From contig PLDF01000402.1 of assembly GCA_003135055.1 (NCBI GenBank), positions 16,828-80,827 on the forward strand: 64,000 nucleotides of DNA, written 5' to 3'. The position numbers and the translations under genes are program-made. Source of the DNA: Bryobacterales bacterium. GTDB taxonomy: Bacteria; Acidobacteriota; Terriglobia; Bryobacterales; Bryobacteraceae. Positions 29,327 to 37,357 of this stretch are shown one piece after another; position 1 is the first letter of the stretch, and the number at the start of each line of letters is the position of its first letter. The notes beneath the pieces were generated by a model that did not search any database, was not told where the DNA came from, and worked only from the letters and a program-made list of their open reading frames with translations.

Positions 29327-31330
29327 CTAAGAAGTAGTGACAATTTCGGAAAAGTCGGCTATCGAGGAGAATTCCCGCAACAGCGTGTTGAGAAGCGTGA
29401 GACGGTTTTGCCGGACGCGAGGGTCGGGCGCGTTGACCAGGACTTTATCGAAGAAGAGATCGACCTTGGGTCGTAGTTTGGAAATGGCGTTCTCCAGCGG
29501 CAGTCCGGCGATGCGTTGATATTCGGCGTATAGATCGGTCTCGGGACCTGGTTCGAGCAGGGAAGGATCGACGGGGGCGGATTTGTCCGCGCTGCCTGCC
29601 TGGGCGCTGCCTGCCTGGTCAAGGATATTGCGGATGCGTTTGAAGCTGGCGGCGAGCGGCTCGAAATCTGGGGACGAGCGCAGGTTCTGAATACGGATGA
29701 GACGCGCTTCGAGGTCGGGAAGATTGCTCCAGCCGGCGGCCATGGCGGCGTTGACTTCGTCGTAGGCGAAGCCGCGGTGGTCGCGGAAATAGAATTTGAT
29801 GCGGTCTTCGAAGAAGGAGATGAGTGGGTCGGGGGCGGCTGCGGCGGTGGCCGCTCCCTCACGGTCGCGGCTCTGATTGGCGGCCAGGAACGGGAGTTCC
29901 AGTTTGCCCTCGACCAGGATCTTGACTACGCCTTGCGCGGCGCGGCGGAGCGCGAATGGGTCGCGGGATCCGGTGGGGACCATGCCGATGGCGAAGCAGC
30001 CGCGTAAGGTATCGAGCTTGTCGGCTAGCGACACGATTTGTCCGGTGCGGTTGCGCGGGATGGAGTCTTCGAGGCCTGCGGGCTTGTACTGGTCGTAAAT
30101 CGCCTGCCATACGGGCTCGGGCTCGCCTTGGGCGCGCGCGTAGAGGCCGCCGACTACGCCTTGCAGCTCGGTGAATTCCTTGACTAACTCGGTGGTCAGG
30201 TCGCACTTGAGTAACTCGGCGGCGCGTTGTGCGTGAGCATCGCCGCCTAACTCGGCAGTGAGTGCGACGGTGCGATCGGTCTTTTCCAAATAGGAGCCGA
30301 GTTTGGCCTGGAAAGTGACGTTGGCTAGATCCTGCTTGCGGTCCACGAGCGACTTCTTCTGGTCGGTCTCCCAGAAGAAGCGGGCGTCGTTGAAGCGTGC
30401 GCGGAGCACGCGCTCATTGCCGCTGCGCACAAAGCCTTCGGGGTCGGCGGGAATGTTCATCACGGCGACGAATTGCGGCTTCAGCTTGCCTTCGGCGTCC
30501 TCGACGGAGAAATACTTCTGGTGATGACGCATCACGGTGACGAGCACTTCTTCGGGTAGCTCGAGAAATTGCGGGTCGAAGGCGCCGGTGATGGGCGTGG
30601 GGTATTCGGTGAGATAGACGAGCGTTTCGAGCAACGCTGGGTCCGATTTGACGCGCCCGGATTTGACAAGCAGGTCTGCGAGCTGGCTCTGAATGCGGAC
30701 GCGGCGCTCTTCAGCCGAGAGGATCACGTAATGGTCGCGCAGGCGCTCGACGTAGTTGGCGTGAGTGACGACCACTTCGCGCGCGCCGAGACTGCGATGG
30801 CCGGCGGTGAGATTGCCGGAGTGAACATCGGCTAGCTGGAAGGGGACGATCTCTTCGCCGAGCAGCGCGACGATCCAGCGGATGGGGCGGATGAAGCGCG
30901 GGCCGTTCCTGGCGGTCCAGTACATGGTCTTGGGAAAGCAGATACCGAGGATGATGCCGGGCAGCGCTTCGGCCAGAATGTCCGTGGTGCGGCGGCCTGC
31001 GACCTTCCTGGTGAACGTGTAGTATTCGCCTTTAGGCGTGGATTCGACGACGAGGTCTTCGGGCTTGATGCCCTGCTTGCGGGCGAAGCCGGCGACGGCT
31101 TGCGGGGGCGCGGATTTGCCGGGGCCGAGCACGCGCTCCTCGGAATCGGCTTGACGTTCGGGCAGGCCATCGACGCGCAGAACGAGGCGGCGTGGCGTGG
31201 CGTCGAGGGTCACGGATTCATGCGGGATCGCGAGCTTTTCGAAGAGCAGATGGAGATTCTCGAGCGCGTTGGGAATCATCCAATCCGGGATTTCTTCGGT
31301 GCCGATTTCGAGCAGGAAGGGGAGAGTCAT
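29327..31330 (-). CDS. glyS: Glycyl-tRNA synthetase, beta subunit
   Basis: The beta subunit of the alpha2-beta2 glycyl-tRNA synthetase, which binds tRNA-Gly. The 667 residues include the family start LPFLLEIGTEEIPDWMIPNA, ATPRRLVLRVDGLPERQADS, and the HD-like/anticodon part (SLADKLDTLRGCFAIGMVPT, then GSRDPFALRRAA). ATG 31330 overlaps the glyQ stop by four bases. Two in-frame repeat insertions are visible: NQSRDREGAATAAA (about residues 484-497), encoded by the dispersed GAGCCGCGACCGT core on the minus strand at 29851-29873, and a short tandem QAGSAQAGSADKSA (about 568-580). Both sit in probable loops, so the enzyme should remain active. Confidence 0.95.
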   Translation of the reverse strand: MTLPFLLEIGTEEIPDWMIPNALENLHLLFEKLAIPHESVTLDATPRRLVLRVDGLPERQADSEERVLGPGKSAPPQAVAGFARKQGIKPEDLVVESTPKGEYYTFTRKVAGRRTTDILAEALPGIILGICFPKTMYWTARNGPRFIRPIRWIVALLGEEIVPFQLADVHSGNLTAGHRSLGAREVVVTHANYVERLRDHYVILSAEERRVRIQSQLADLLVKSGRVKSDPALLETLVYLTEYPTPITGAFDPQFLELPEEVLVTVMRHHQKYFSVEDAEGKLKPQFVAVMNIPADPEGFVRSGNERVLRARFNDARFFWETDQKKSLVDRKQDLANVTFQAKLGSYLEKTDRTVALTAELGGDAHAQRAAELLKCDLTTELVKEFTELQGVVGGLYARAQGEPEPVWQAIYDQYKPAGLEDSIPRNRTGQIVSLADKLDTLRGCFAIGMVPTGSRDPFALRRAAQGVVKILVEGKLELPFLAANQSRDREGAATAAAAPDPLISFFEDRIKFYFRDHRGFAYDEVNAAMAAGWSNLPDLEARLIRIQNLRSSPDFEPLAASFKRIRNILDQAGSAQAGSADKSAPVDPSLLEPGPETDLYAEYQRIAGLPLENAISKLRPKVDLFFDKVLVNAPDPRVRQNRLTLLNTLLREFSSIADFSEIVTTS
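29851..29873 (-). repeat. Dispersed GAGCC-CGACCGT core inside glyS
   Basis: On the minus strand GAGCCGCGACCGTGAGGG followed by AGCGG. It matches copies at 7094, 22213 and 44628 apart from the degenerate positions. It encodes SRDREGA in the GlyS reading frame. Confidence 0.75.
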
Positions 31331-32274
31331 TGGGCGGGCTCCTGCTGTTGGCCCGGCGCTTGTTGCTTCGGCGTTTGTTGCTTCGGCTCTTCTTGCTCCG
31401 GCGTTTGTTGATTAACCCATGCTTGCGCAACACCAACGGCCATTTTGCGGACGCGCTGAATTACTCCGACGCGCTCAGTGACGCTGATGGCGCCGCGCGC
31501 ATCGAGGGTATTAAACAGATTGGAACACTTGAGCACCTGGTCGTAAGCGGGCAGCAGAGGGAAGCGGAGCTTATCGGCGGCTTTGGGGTTGTAGAGCTTC
31601 AACAGGCGCGAGGCTTCGCCTTCGTGCAGATCGAAGAGCTTCCAGAGCGTGGGAATATCCGCCATCTCGAAGTTGAAGACGGAGTATTGAAGCTCGTCGG
31701 CGTAGCGGACGTCGCGGTACTTGAAGTCATTCGACCAATCGATATCGTAGACGCTGTCCTTAACTTGCAGGAAGGCGGTGATGCGCTCCAGGCCGTAAGT
31801 GAGCTCGGCGGGGACTAAGTCGAGATCGATGCCGCCGCACTGTTGGAAGTAAGTGAACTGCGAGATTTCGAGGCCGTCGAGCATGACTTGCCAGCCGATG
31901 CCCCAGGCGCCGAGCGTGGGCGCTTCCCAGTTATCCTCTTCGAGCTTGATATCGTGCCGGTGAAGGTCGATGCCGATGGCGGCGAGGCTGCCGAGGTATT
32001 GATCGACGACATCGGCGGGGGCGGGCTTGAGGATCACCTGCAATTGCGAGTGCTTGTAGAGGCGGTTGGGATTGTCGCCATAGCGGCCGTCGGCGGGGCG
32101 GCGGCTGGGTTGGACGTAGGCGACGCGGTAGGGCTTGGGTCCGAGGACGCGCAGGAAAGTTTCGGGGCACATGGTGCCGGCGCCGACTTCGACGTCGTAG
32201 GGCTCTTGGATAATGCAGCCGCGGTCGGCCCAGTATTGTTTCAGATTGAAGATGATTTGTTGGAAAGTGTTCAT
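31327..32274 (-). CDS. glyQ: Glycyl-tRNA synthetase, alpha subunit
   Basis: The catalytic class II subunit that activates glycine. The 315-residue product carries the near-invariant GlyQ blocks: FQQIIFNLKQYWADRGCIIQ, EVGAGTMCPETFLRVLGPKP, YVQPSRRPADGRYGDNPNRL, the EDNWEAPTLGAWGIGWQVML segment, and GGIDLDLVPAELTYGLERIT. The C-terminal 28 residues are an added Gln/Pro/Glu tail (QQTPEQEEPKQQTPKQQAPG) encoded by a degenerate tandem repeat at about 31340-31410, absent from normal GlyQ. glyS follows with a four-base overlap. No strong ribosome site is seen before ATG 32274. Confidence 0.95.
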   Translation of the reverse strand: MNTFQQIIFNLKQYWADRGCIIQEPYDVEVGAGTMCPETFLRVLGPKPYRVAYVQPSRRPADGRYGDNPNRLYKHSQLQVILKPAPADVVDQYLGSLAAIGIDLHRHDIKLEEDNWEAPTLGAWGIGWQVMLDGLEISQFTYFQQCGGIDLDLVPAELTYGLERITAFLQVKDSVYDIDWSNDFKYRDVRYADELQYSVFNFEMADIPTLWKLFDLHEGEASRLLKLYNPKAADKLRFPLLPAYDQVLKCSNLFNTLDARGAISVTERVGVIQRVRKMAVGVAQAWVNQQTPEQEEPKQQTPKQQAPGQQQEPAQ

Positions 32275-32300
32275 GCGGGTTAGGGGGTGAGGGGGGCTTT

Positions 32301-32339
32301 CAACGCGGAGACACGGAGATGCGGAGCCAACGCGGAGTG
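32301..32339. repeat. Dispersed CGCGGAG-type repeat between recO and glyQ
   Basis: CAACGCGGAGACACGGAG followed by related words fills the 90-base gap. The same kind of sequence occurs at about 60115-60150 and, as a long hairpin, between the bufferin genes (63767-63852). This is a common non-coding bacterial repeat of unknown role. Confidence 0.45.
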
Positions 32340-32364
32340 AACAGGCAACGGGACGGCCGGAGAA

Positions 32365-33162
32365 TTAAGCATGTTGAGCGCTTTCTGCGTTGAACATTTC
32401 TGCGTTGAACAGTGGCGCGGTGACTAAGCGGCGGTCGGCGTGGGATTCGATCTGTTGAATCAGGAAGCGGCGCAGATCGGCGGCGGTGTTTTGCGACCAG
32501 ACGGTTTGTGAGAGCTGCGTTACGGGCAGGCGCAGCATTTCTTCGGCGATGACTCTCGATGGGACGCTGAGTTCCCAAGTGTTGCCGGCGCGGGCCGCGC
32601 CGCGGCAATGGGCGCAGACAAGACCCTCGCGGGCGCGGCTGAAGAAGGCGCGCTGCGGCGAGTCGGGATCGTCGAGCAGAGTTCCGCAACTGAGACAGAC
32701 GTTCAATTCAGGCAGCCATCCCGACAGGCGCACGGCCCACAGAGAGAAGTACGCAACGGCCCGCCACGCCGCGTTTTCGCCATGGTGCAGCGAATCGAGC
32801 ACGGCCAGCAGGAGCCGGAAGAACTTTTCGCCCGGCTCCGCGGAGGGAAGCAACTGCTCGGACACTTCCGCGAAGTAGTCCAGCGCCACGGCGGCCCAGT
32901 AATCGGAAACCAGATCGAACTGGGAATGGATCAATTCGCACGAATCCAGGTTGACCAACTCGCGCGTTTCGCGCTGGAAATACGACATACGAACGTGCGA
33001 TAACCGCTCCAGGCCCGCGCCGAAAGCGCTCTTCGGACGCCGCGCCCGCTTGGCGACGCCACGCAGCTTTCCCTGGTCCCGAGTGAGGAAGCTGACGACG
33101 AGGTCCGCCTCTTTTAAGGGGTAGGTGCGTAAGACGAGCGCTTCGCTGACACGAGCCGGCAC
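32365..33162 (-). CDS. recO: DNA repair protein RecO
   Basis: A recombination mediator that loads RecA on SSB-coated gaps with RecR/RecF. The 265-residue product begins with an OB fold (SEALVLRTYPLKEADLVVSF, LTRDQGKLRGVAKRARRPKS), followed by a helical domain and a Cys4 zinc site (CLSCG...CAHC). GTG 33162 is chosen because RecO homology starts right after it; the frame stays open further upstream but through non-conserved sequence. The last residues LFNAEMFNAE come from a perfect 15-bp tandem duplication (32382-32396 and 32397-32411). It heads the recO-glyQ-glyS-ppdK run. Confidence 0.92.
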   Translation of the reverse strand: MPARVSEALVLRTYPLKEADLVVSFLTRDQGKLRGVAKRARRPKSAFGAGLERLSHVRMSYFQRETRELVNLDSCELIHSQFDLVSDYWAAVALDYFAEVSEQLLPSAEPGEKFFRLLLAVLDSLHHGENAAWRAVAYFSLWAVRLSGWLPELNVCLSCGTLLDDPDSPQRAFFSRAREGLVCAHCRGAARAGNTWELSVPSRVIAEEMLRLPVTQLSQTVWSQNTAADLRRFLIQQIESHADRRLVTAPLFNAEMFNAESAQHA

Positions 33163-33306
33163 ACTTGGAAACTTCAGAGTATCACAGCCGGGCGGGCGGA
33201 CCGGGCGGTCTTCATATCGCTTGCGACCAAAAGCTGCCGTGACCGACCCAAATCGCCGTGACATTGATAGAGATTGCGCCATTGCGCGAGGCTTGACGCC
33301 GGAGAT

Positions 33307-33334
33307 GTGGGACAGGCCAGGAGGCCTGTCCCAC
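33307..33334. repeat. Palindrome GTGGGACAGGCC-N4-GGCCTGTCCCAC
   Basis: Twelve-base perfect arms (33307-33318 and 33323-33334) with an AGGA loop. Sister copies lie at 35298-35325 and 46655-46674. The inner GACAGGCC/GGCCTGTC is constant while the outer bases change on both arms together. It lies between the recO start and the end of the next pseudogene. Confidence 0.7.
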
Positions 33335-33465
33335 AAGGATGGGGAAATGGGGTGTTCAGGCGGCGCCTCCGGATTCTTTTACATGTGGCGGCGTGCCGGG
33401 ATGGGCAGCGGGCGGTTTGGCGGGAGCGTGGGCGGCGGTTGGGGAGGTGGCTTGGGGCGGGCGAT

Positions 33466-33507
33466 AGCCGGCTGAAAGGCGGCTAAAGCCAGGATTGGCT
33501 GCCCCAC
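33466..33507 (-). repeat. 42-bp dispersed repeat (copy 1)
   Basis: Read on the minus strand it begins GTGGGGCAGCCAATCCTGGC and ends TCAGCCGGCT. It matches 47988-48029 at about 38 of 42 positions. It is translated as part of the open tail of the Mo-hydroxylase pseudogene. Confidence 0.75.
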
Positions 33508-34441
33508 TAAGTGATTCGGAATCCGTTGGTTGGTCCACAGGGGGAGTGGCGGGTTTGGTTACGTCCGGCGGGTGTTCGGAAATGGGACTAGGGTCGTTTG
33601 GTAACTTGACTGTGCGTAGCAGGATGAAGGTGCGGAGGGCGCGCTGATACATGAGGTGCTGACGGGTTTCGTAGCGGTGCAATAGGGGTAAGGTTGGCGA
33701 GGCGGCCAGGTGATCGAAGGCGGCGGCCATGCGTTCCGGCGCGGTTTCGCCAGGTTGGAGGGCGATGTGCTTATCGAGCAGGGCGGTTTCGATGGCCCAG
33801 GCGCGGCGCTGGCGCCAGTAAGGGTAATTATATAGTTCACAAACCAAAACGCAGGCGGTAGGCTGGGTTTGGGCGTGAAGCAGGTAAGGATGCTTTGCGG
33901 TACACTTACCGGGGACATCGGCGCGAAGGATCGGCTTGCCGACCACTGTGTAAGCGGAGGGATTCTTCAGCGGCGCATTCGGGTTGACCTTGAGACCAAG
34001 CCGCTTGTCTCCAATGAGCGATGCGACAGTCGCTCTCCGGCCGCTCGAGTGAGTAACATCGCCGCCGGCGATAGTAAGTTCCGAAGCGGGCAGGTTAAGT
34101 TGCTTCGCCCCGAGGTCGAGCAGCGCCTGATGCGCCGTGGCCGCCACGCGGCGGATATCGGCCGCGCCGCGGGGAATGCCGGAGCTTCCGCCGGTTCCGC
34201 CGTGATCGGGCGTTAGCGCGGTGTCGCCTTCAATCACCGTGAATCGCTCCACCGGGATGCCCAGTTCCTCGGCCGCGGTCTGGCGAAATGCGGTGGCGAG
34301 TCCGGTGCCCACATCCACTTTGCTGGCGTAGATGGTGACCCGTCCATCGGCGTGGATGGCGAGAAAGCTATCCACCTCGGAGGCGTCGAGAGGCTTCGCA
34401 GGGCCGCCGGTCTGTCCACTGATCTTCCCGAGTGTAAAGCG

Positions 34442-34588
34442 CACGATCAGCGCGCCTCCGGCCATCTTCAGTAGCCCGCGGCGCGACAGACACGATCAGC
34501 GCGCCTCCGGCCATCTTCAGTAGCCCGCGGCGCGACAGACACGATCAGCGCGCCTCCGGCCATCTTCAGTAGCCCGCGGCGCGACAGA
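34442..34588. repeat. Three identical 49-bp tandem units
   Basis: Units at 34442-34490, 34491-34539 and 34540-34588 are identical. Each contains GATCAGCGCGCC and GGCGCGACAGA. The length is not a multiple of three, so copy number switches the frame between the start codon (34614) and the Mo-hydroxylase body: one or four copies are in frame, two or three are not. Complete identity implies recent expansion (or collapse/expansion in assembly). Confidence 0.9.
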
Positions 34589-34622
34589 GAAGTAATCGAG
34601 GTAGTCGTTGCCATGTGTCCTC

Positions 34623-35084
34623 CTAAGCCTTCGCCGCGCGCATCACTGCGCTCAGGATTCGAGTGTGCGTTCCGCAGCGGCAGAGATTGCCGGCAAGCCC
34701 CTGTTTGACTTGTTCCAGAGTCGGATGCGGCGTCTGGGTAAGGACGGCCTTCGCGGACATGATCATGCCGTTAGTGCAATAGCCGCGCTGAGCGGCCTGC
34801 TCGGCGATAAAGGCGGACTGGATGGCATCCGGTTTCTCCGGTGTTCCGAGGCCTTCGAGAGTTGTGACAGCGCGGCCCGCGACCTGTTTTACAGGCGTGA
34901 CGCACGATCGCACGGCCTTCCCGTCCATCAGCACGGTGCAGGCGCCACACTGGCCCAGACCGCAACCGAATTTTGCGCCCTGCAGCGCAAGCGCGTTGCG
35001 CAGGATGTAGAGAAGAGGCTGATCCGGATCCCAGGAATCGACTGTTACCGGCCCGCCGTTGACGCGGAATTTATACTGCGGCAT
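34623..35084 (-). CDS. [2Fe-2S] small subunit of a molybdenum hydroxylase, missing one cluster ligand
   Basis: A 153-residue subunit that normally passes electrons from the Mo-cofactor subunit through two [2Fe-2S] clusters. The plant-ferredoxin-like cluster is complete: Cys41, 46, 49 and 61 (CGLGQCGACTVLMDG...SC). The second cluster should have C-x2-C...C-x-C, but the first ligand is Arg100 (AAQRGYCTNG; CGC instead of TGC), leaving Cys103, Cys135 and Cys137. ATG 35084 is used; an upstream ATG at 35108 lies within a dispersed repeat. It is adjacent to the broken large-subunit gene, which starts 8 bases downstream. The missing ligand agrees with decay of the pair. Confidence 0.85.
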   Translation of the reverse strand: MPQYKFRVNGGPVTVDSWDPDQPLLYILRNALALQGAKFGCGLGQCGACTVLMDGKAVRSCVTPVKQVAGRAVTTLEGLGTPEKPDAIQSAFIAEQAAQRGYCTNGMIMSAKAVLTQTPHPTLEQVKQGLAGNLCRCGTHTRILSAVMRAAKA

Positions 35085-35104
35085 GGGATCATTATCCGCC
35101 AATT

Positions 35105-35155
35105 GCATGTGGGGCAGGTTGGCAACCTGCGGCGGATTAGTAAATCCGCCTGCCG
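35105..35155. repeat. Hairpin repeat (copy 2; copy 1 lies inside imuB)
   Basis: Two adjacent palindromes, GCAGGTTGGCAACCTGC and GCGGATTAGTAAATCCGC. They correspond to GCAGGCTGGCAGCCCGC and GCGGGTTGTCAACCCGC at 22144-22193. Bases change on both arms together, keeping the hairpins. The rest of 35109-35369 holds only a second palindrome (35298-35325). Confidence 0.7.
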
Positions 35156-35297
35156 GGCTTTGACGCGCCCCTTTGCGAGTAAGGGTCGCAACCGGTTAGC
35201 AACGTTAAGCACCCGGCACTCACTCTAACTGAGCAAACGACAGACCATCGGGAAGGCTTACAGACGTGGCGGGAAACGTAGTGAATAAGATGCTAAC

Positions 35298-35325
35298 GTA
35301 AGACAGGCCTCCCGGCCTGTCTTAC
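35298..35325. repeat. Palindrome GTAAGACAGGCC-N4-GGCCTGTCTTAC
   Basis: Perfect 12-base arms (35298-35309 and 35314-35325) with a TCCC loop. Compared with 33307-33334 the outer bases differ but remain paired. It sits downstream of the MerB-like gene, where it could end the tyrS operon. Confidence 0.7.
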
Positions 35326-35369
35326 CTCATGCTTCGCGCGACTTAATCGCTCGCTGCCGCAAGACCCCG

Positions 35370-36041
35370 TCACCGGAACCCATCTGGCAGCGTCCAGAAC
35401 TCCGGATCGAGCTCCAATTCCTCAAAGATCGCCAGCGCCTGTTCCGGCGTCTTCCGGCGCCATTCCGGCGAAGCATAGTCGCCGAACCAGCGCTCGGCCA
35501 GCCAGATAGCTTTTCGCATGTCGAGCAGCGCGCCTTTGGGACGTCCGTGGCGCGCGCACCATTCCTCCACCTTGCTCTCGCCCGTGAAAAAGAGAATATT
35601 GCCGCACGGACAGTACGGGTTGTCCCACCAGCGCGCGGGCGGATAAGGGAAGTGCATCAGCAATTCCGGCCGCGTGGGCTCGCCGCCGCGAACGTCGAAG
35701 ACCAGTGGCTCGCCTTCGGCTCCGTCGCGCGTCGAAACCGCGATGTCCGCCCGCAGCGCCGCGCCGATGCCTAGCGAGCACCATGCGCAGTTGGCCCACC
35801 AGCCGCGGCCGCCGGCGGAAACCCAGAAAGCCGTCGGCATGAGCGCGAACGGATGCAGACTCCAGATGCGCACTGAGCCGGGTTCCAGTATCACGCCGTG
35901 CATCTCAGCCATGCGCCGCAGCAAACCCTCCGCTTTCCTGTGCGTACATCCGCAAAGCTCGCTCAACTGCGCGGAATCCGGCGCGTGGCCGTGCGCGATT
36001 ACATATCGCGTCAGCAGGTAGTGCAGGCGTTCCGGTTTCAT
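35370..36041 (-). CDS. Alkylmercury-lyase (MerB)-like protein lacking the catalytic Asp
   Basis: A 223-residue protein with a short helix-turn-helix-like start (DSAQLSELCGCTHRKAEGLL) followed by the MerB-type fold. WWANCAWCSLGIGAAL matches the MerB active-site loop. Cys88 corresponds to MerB Cys96, but the position of Asp99 is Gly91. A second Cys pair (Cys144/Cys146, NPYCPCGNILFF) matches the region of MerB Cys159. Known MerB cleaves carbon-mercury bonds; without the Asp this activity is doubtful. No other mer gene is nearby. Its ATG overlaps the tyrS stop by four bases, so it is coupled to a housekeeping gene. The true reaction is unknown. Confidence 0.7.
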   Translation of the reverse strand: MKPERLHYLLTRYVIAHGHAPDSAQLSELCGCTHRKAEGLLRRMAEMHGVILEPGSVRIWSLHPFALMPTAFWVSAGGRGWWANCAWCSLGIGAALRADIAVSTRDGAEGEPLVFDVRGGEPTRPELLMHFPYPPARWWDNPYCPCGNILFFTGESKVEEWCARHGRPKGALLDMRKAIWLAERWFGDYASPEWRRKTPEQALAIFEELELDPEFWTLPDGFR

Positions 36042-37327
36042 AACGAGGAAAATCGCACCAGATAATAGCTCTTCTTCCCCGTGCGCACAACCAGCATCGA
36101 TTTCGACGCCAGATCGCCTTCGGTAACCGGTCCATCCGCCGAAATTCGTCGATTATTCAAATAGACCCCGCCGCCCTGAATCAGCCGGTTGGCTTCGCTC
36201 TTGGAGGCGCATGCCCCGGCCGCGATCAGAATTTGCGTGAGCCGCAAGCCCGCCGCCAGCGCGCTCCGCTCCATCGCAACCGACGGCACTTCGGCGAAAA
36301 TCGATGCCAGCTCTTCGTCCGAAAGCCCCGAGAGATCCTTGCCGAAGAGCGCTTCCGACGCGCGCACGGCTTCATCCAGGCCCTCCTTGCCGTGCACGAT
36401 TTCCGTCATCCGCGACGCCAGCAGTTTCTGCGCCTCGCGCCGCTCGGGATGGCCCGCGTGCGCAGCCGCTGCCTCTTCGATGGCCTCAAGACTTTCGAAA
36501 GTGAATAGCTTGAGATAACGCTCCACGTCGCTGTCTTCGGTCTGCACCCAGAATTGATAGAACTGGTAAGGCGACGTCTGCTTCGCATCCAGCCACACGG
36601 CGTTGCCCGCGGATTTCCCGAACTTCTCGCCGCCGGCGGTGCTGAGCAGCGGATGCGTGAAGCCGTAGACCTCGGCGCGGCGCCGCTTGCGGACCAGGTC
36701 GATGCCGGCCGTAATATTGCCCCACTGATCGCTGCCGCCCGCCTGGATGGTGCAGCCGTGCAGGTCGAAGAGCTGCAGGAAATCGTTCGCCTGAAGCAGC
36801 ATGTAGCTGAACTCGGTGTAGGAGATGCCCTGCTCGCGATCTTCCAGGCGCCGGCGCACCGATTCCTTCGCCATCATGTAATTCACGGTGAAATGCTTGC
36901 CGACGTCGCGCAGCCATTCCAAATAACTGACGGCCTCGGTCCAATCCGCGTTGTTGGCCATGATGGCGGCGTTCGGTCCTTCAAACGAGACGAACCGGCT
37001 GAGTTGCCGCCGCACGCCTTCCACGTTGGCCGCCAGGGTTTCGGGCGTGAGCAACTGGCGTTCGGACGAGCGTCCGCTGGGGTCGCCCACCATACCCGTG
37101 GCGCCGCCCACCAGCACGATGGGCCGGTGCCCCGCGCGTTGCAGGCGGGCGAGAAGCAGAATGGGCAGCAAGCTACCCACGTGCAGGCTATCGGCGGTAG
37201 GGTCGAACCCGATGTAGATGGCCGCCGGCGGCGCGGCCAGAACGCGCTCCAGCGCCTCCTCGTCGCTGACCTGTTCCAGCAGGCCGCGGGTGCGCAGTTC
37301 GGAAAGAATCGACGGAGTGGAAGTCAT
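36038..37327 (-). CDS. tyrS: Tyrosyl-tRNA synthetase
   Basis: A class I synthetase that charges tRNA-Tyr. The 429-residue product carries the Rossmann catalytic core with IGFDPTADSLHVGSLLPILL (the HIGH-type site), VLVGGATGMVGDPSGRSSER, the tyrosine/ATP pocket GGSDQWGNITAGIDLVRK, and the KMSKS-type loop KFGKSAGNAVWLD. A C-terminal S4 RNA-binding domain follows (CASKSEANRLIQGGGVYLNN). ATG 37327 fits the family start (MTSTPSILSELRTRGLLEQV); the frame is open 43 codons further upstream through non-conserved sequence. It is translationally coupled to the MerB-like gene downstream. Confidence 0.96.
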   Translation of the reverse strand: MTSTPSILSELRTRGLLEQVSDEEALERVLAAPPAAIYIGFDPTADSLHVGSLLPILLLARLQRAGHRPIVLVGGATGMVGDPSGRSSERQLLTPETLAANVEGVRRQLSRFVSFEGPNAAIMANNADWTEAVSYLEWLRDVGKHFTVNYMMAKESVRRRLEDREQGISYTEFSYMLLQANDFLQLFDLHGCTIQAGGSDQWGNITAGIDLVRKRRRAEVYGFTHPLLSTAGGEKFGKSAGNAVWLDAKQTSPYQFYQFWVQTEDSDVERYLKLFTFESLEAIEEAAAAHAGHPERREAQKLLASRMTEIVHGKEGLDEAVRASEALFGKDLSGLSDEELASIFAEVPSVAMERSALAAGLRLTQILIAAGACASKSEANRLIQGGGVYLNNRRISADGPVTEGDLASKSMLVVRTGKKSYYLVRFSSL

Positions 37328-37357
37328 GTGCAGCGGGACGAGAACGGTAAGGACTAA

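Larger units (their letters stand above)
33356..34614 (-). pseudogene. Molybdenum hydroxylase large subunit: frameshifted, truncated and joined to another gene's tail
   Basis: ATG 34614 (AGGAGG ribosome site at about 34619-34624) opens a Tat-like leader LSRRGLLKMAGGALIV. A 49-bp unit covering this leader is repeated three times (34442-34588) and throws the start out of frame with the body. The body then matches xanthine-dehydrogenase-type subunits (ISGQTGGPAKPLDASEVDSF, SKVDVGTGLATAFRQ, PDHGGTGGSSGIPRGAADIR) but only up to ADVPGKC, about 200 of the expected 700 or more residues. Sequence of the 'RANAQKS' protein family tail follows (YNYPYWRQRRAWAIETALLD; HRYETRQHLMYQRALRTFIL). The last 50 residues run through a dispersed repeat. 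The protein cannot work as a Mo-hydroxylase. Confidence 0.75.

Noticed and set aside
35370..36041. Mercury resistance operon
   Set aside because: Only a MerB-like protein lacking the key Asp is present; no merA, merR, merT or merP is nearby.
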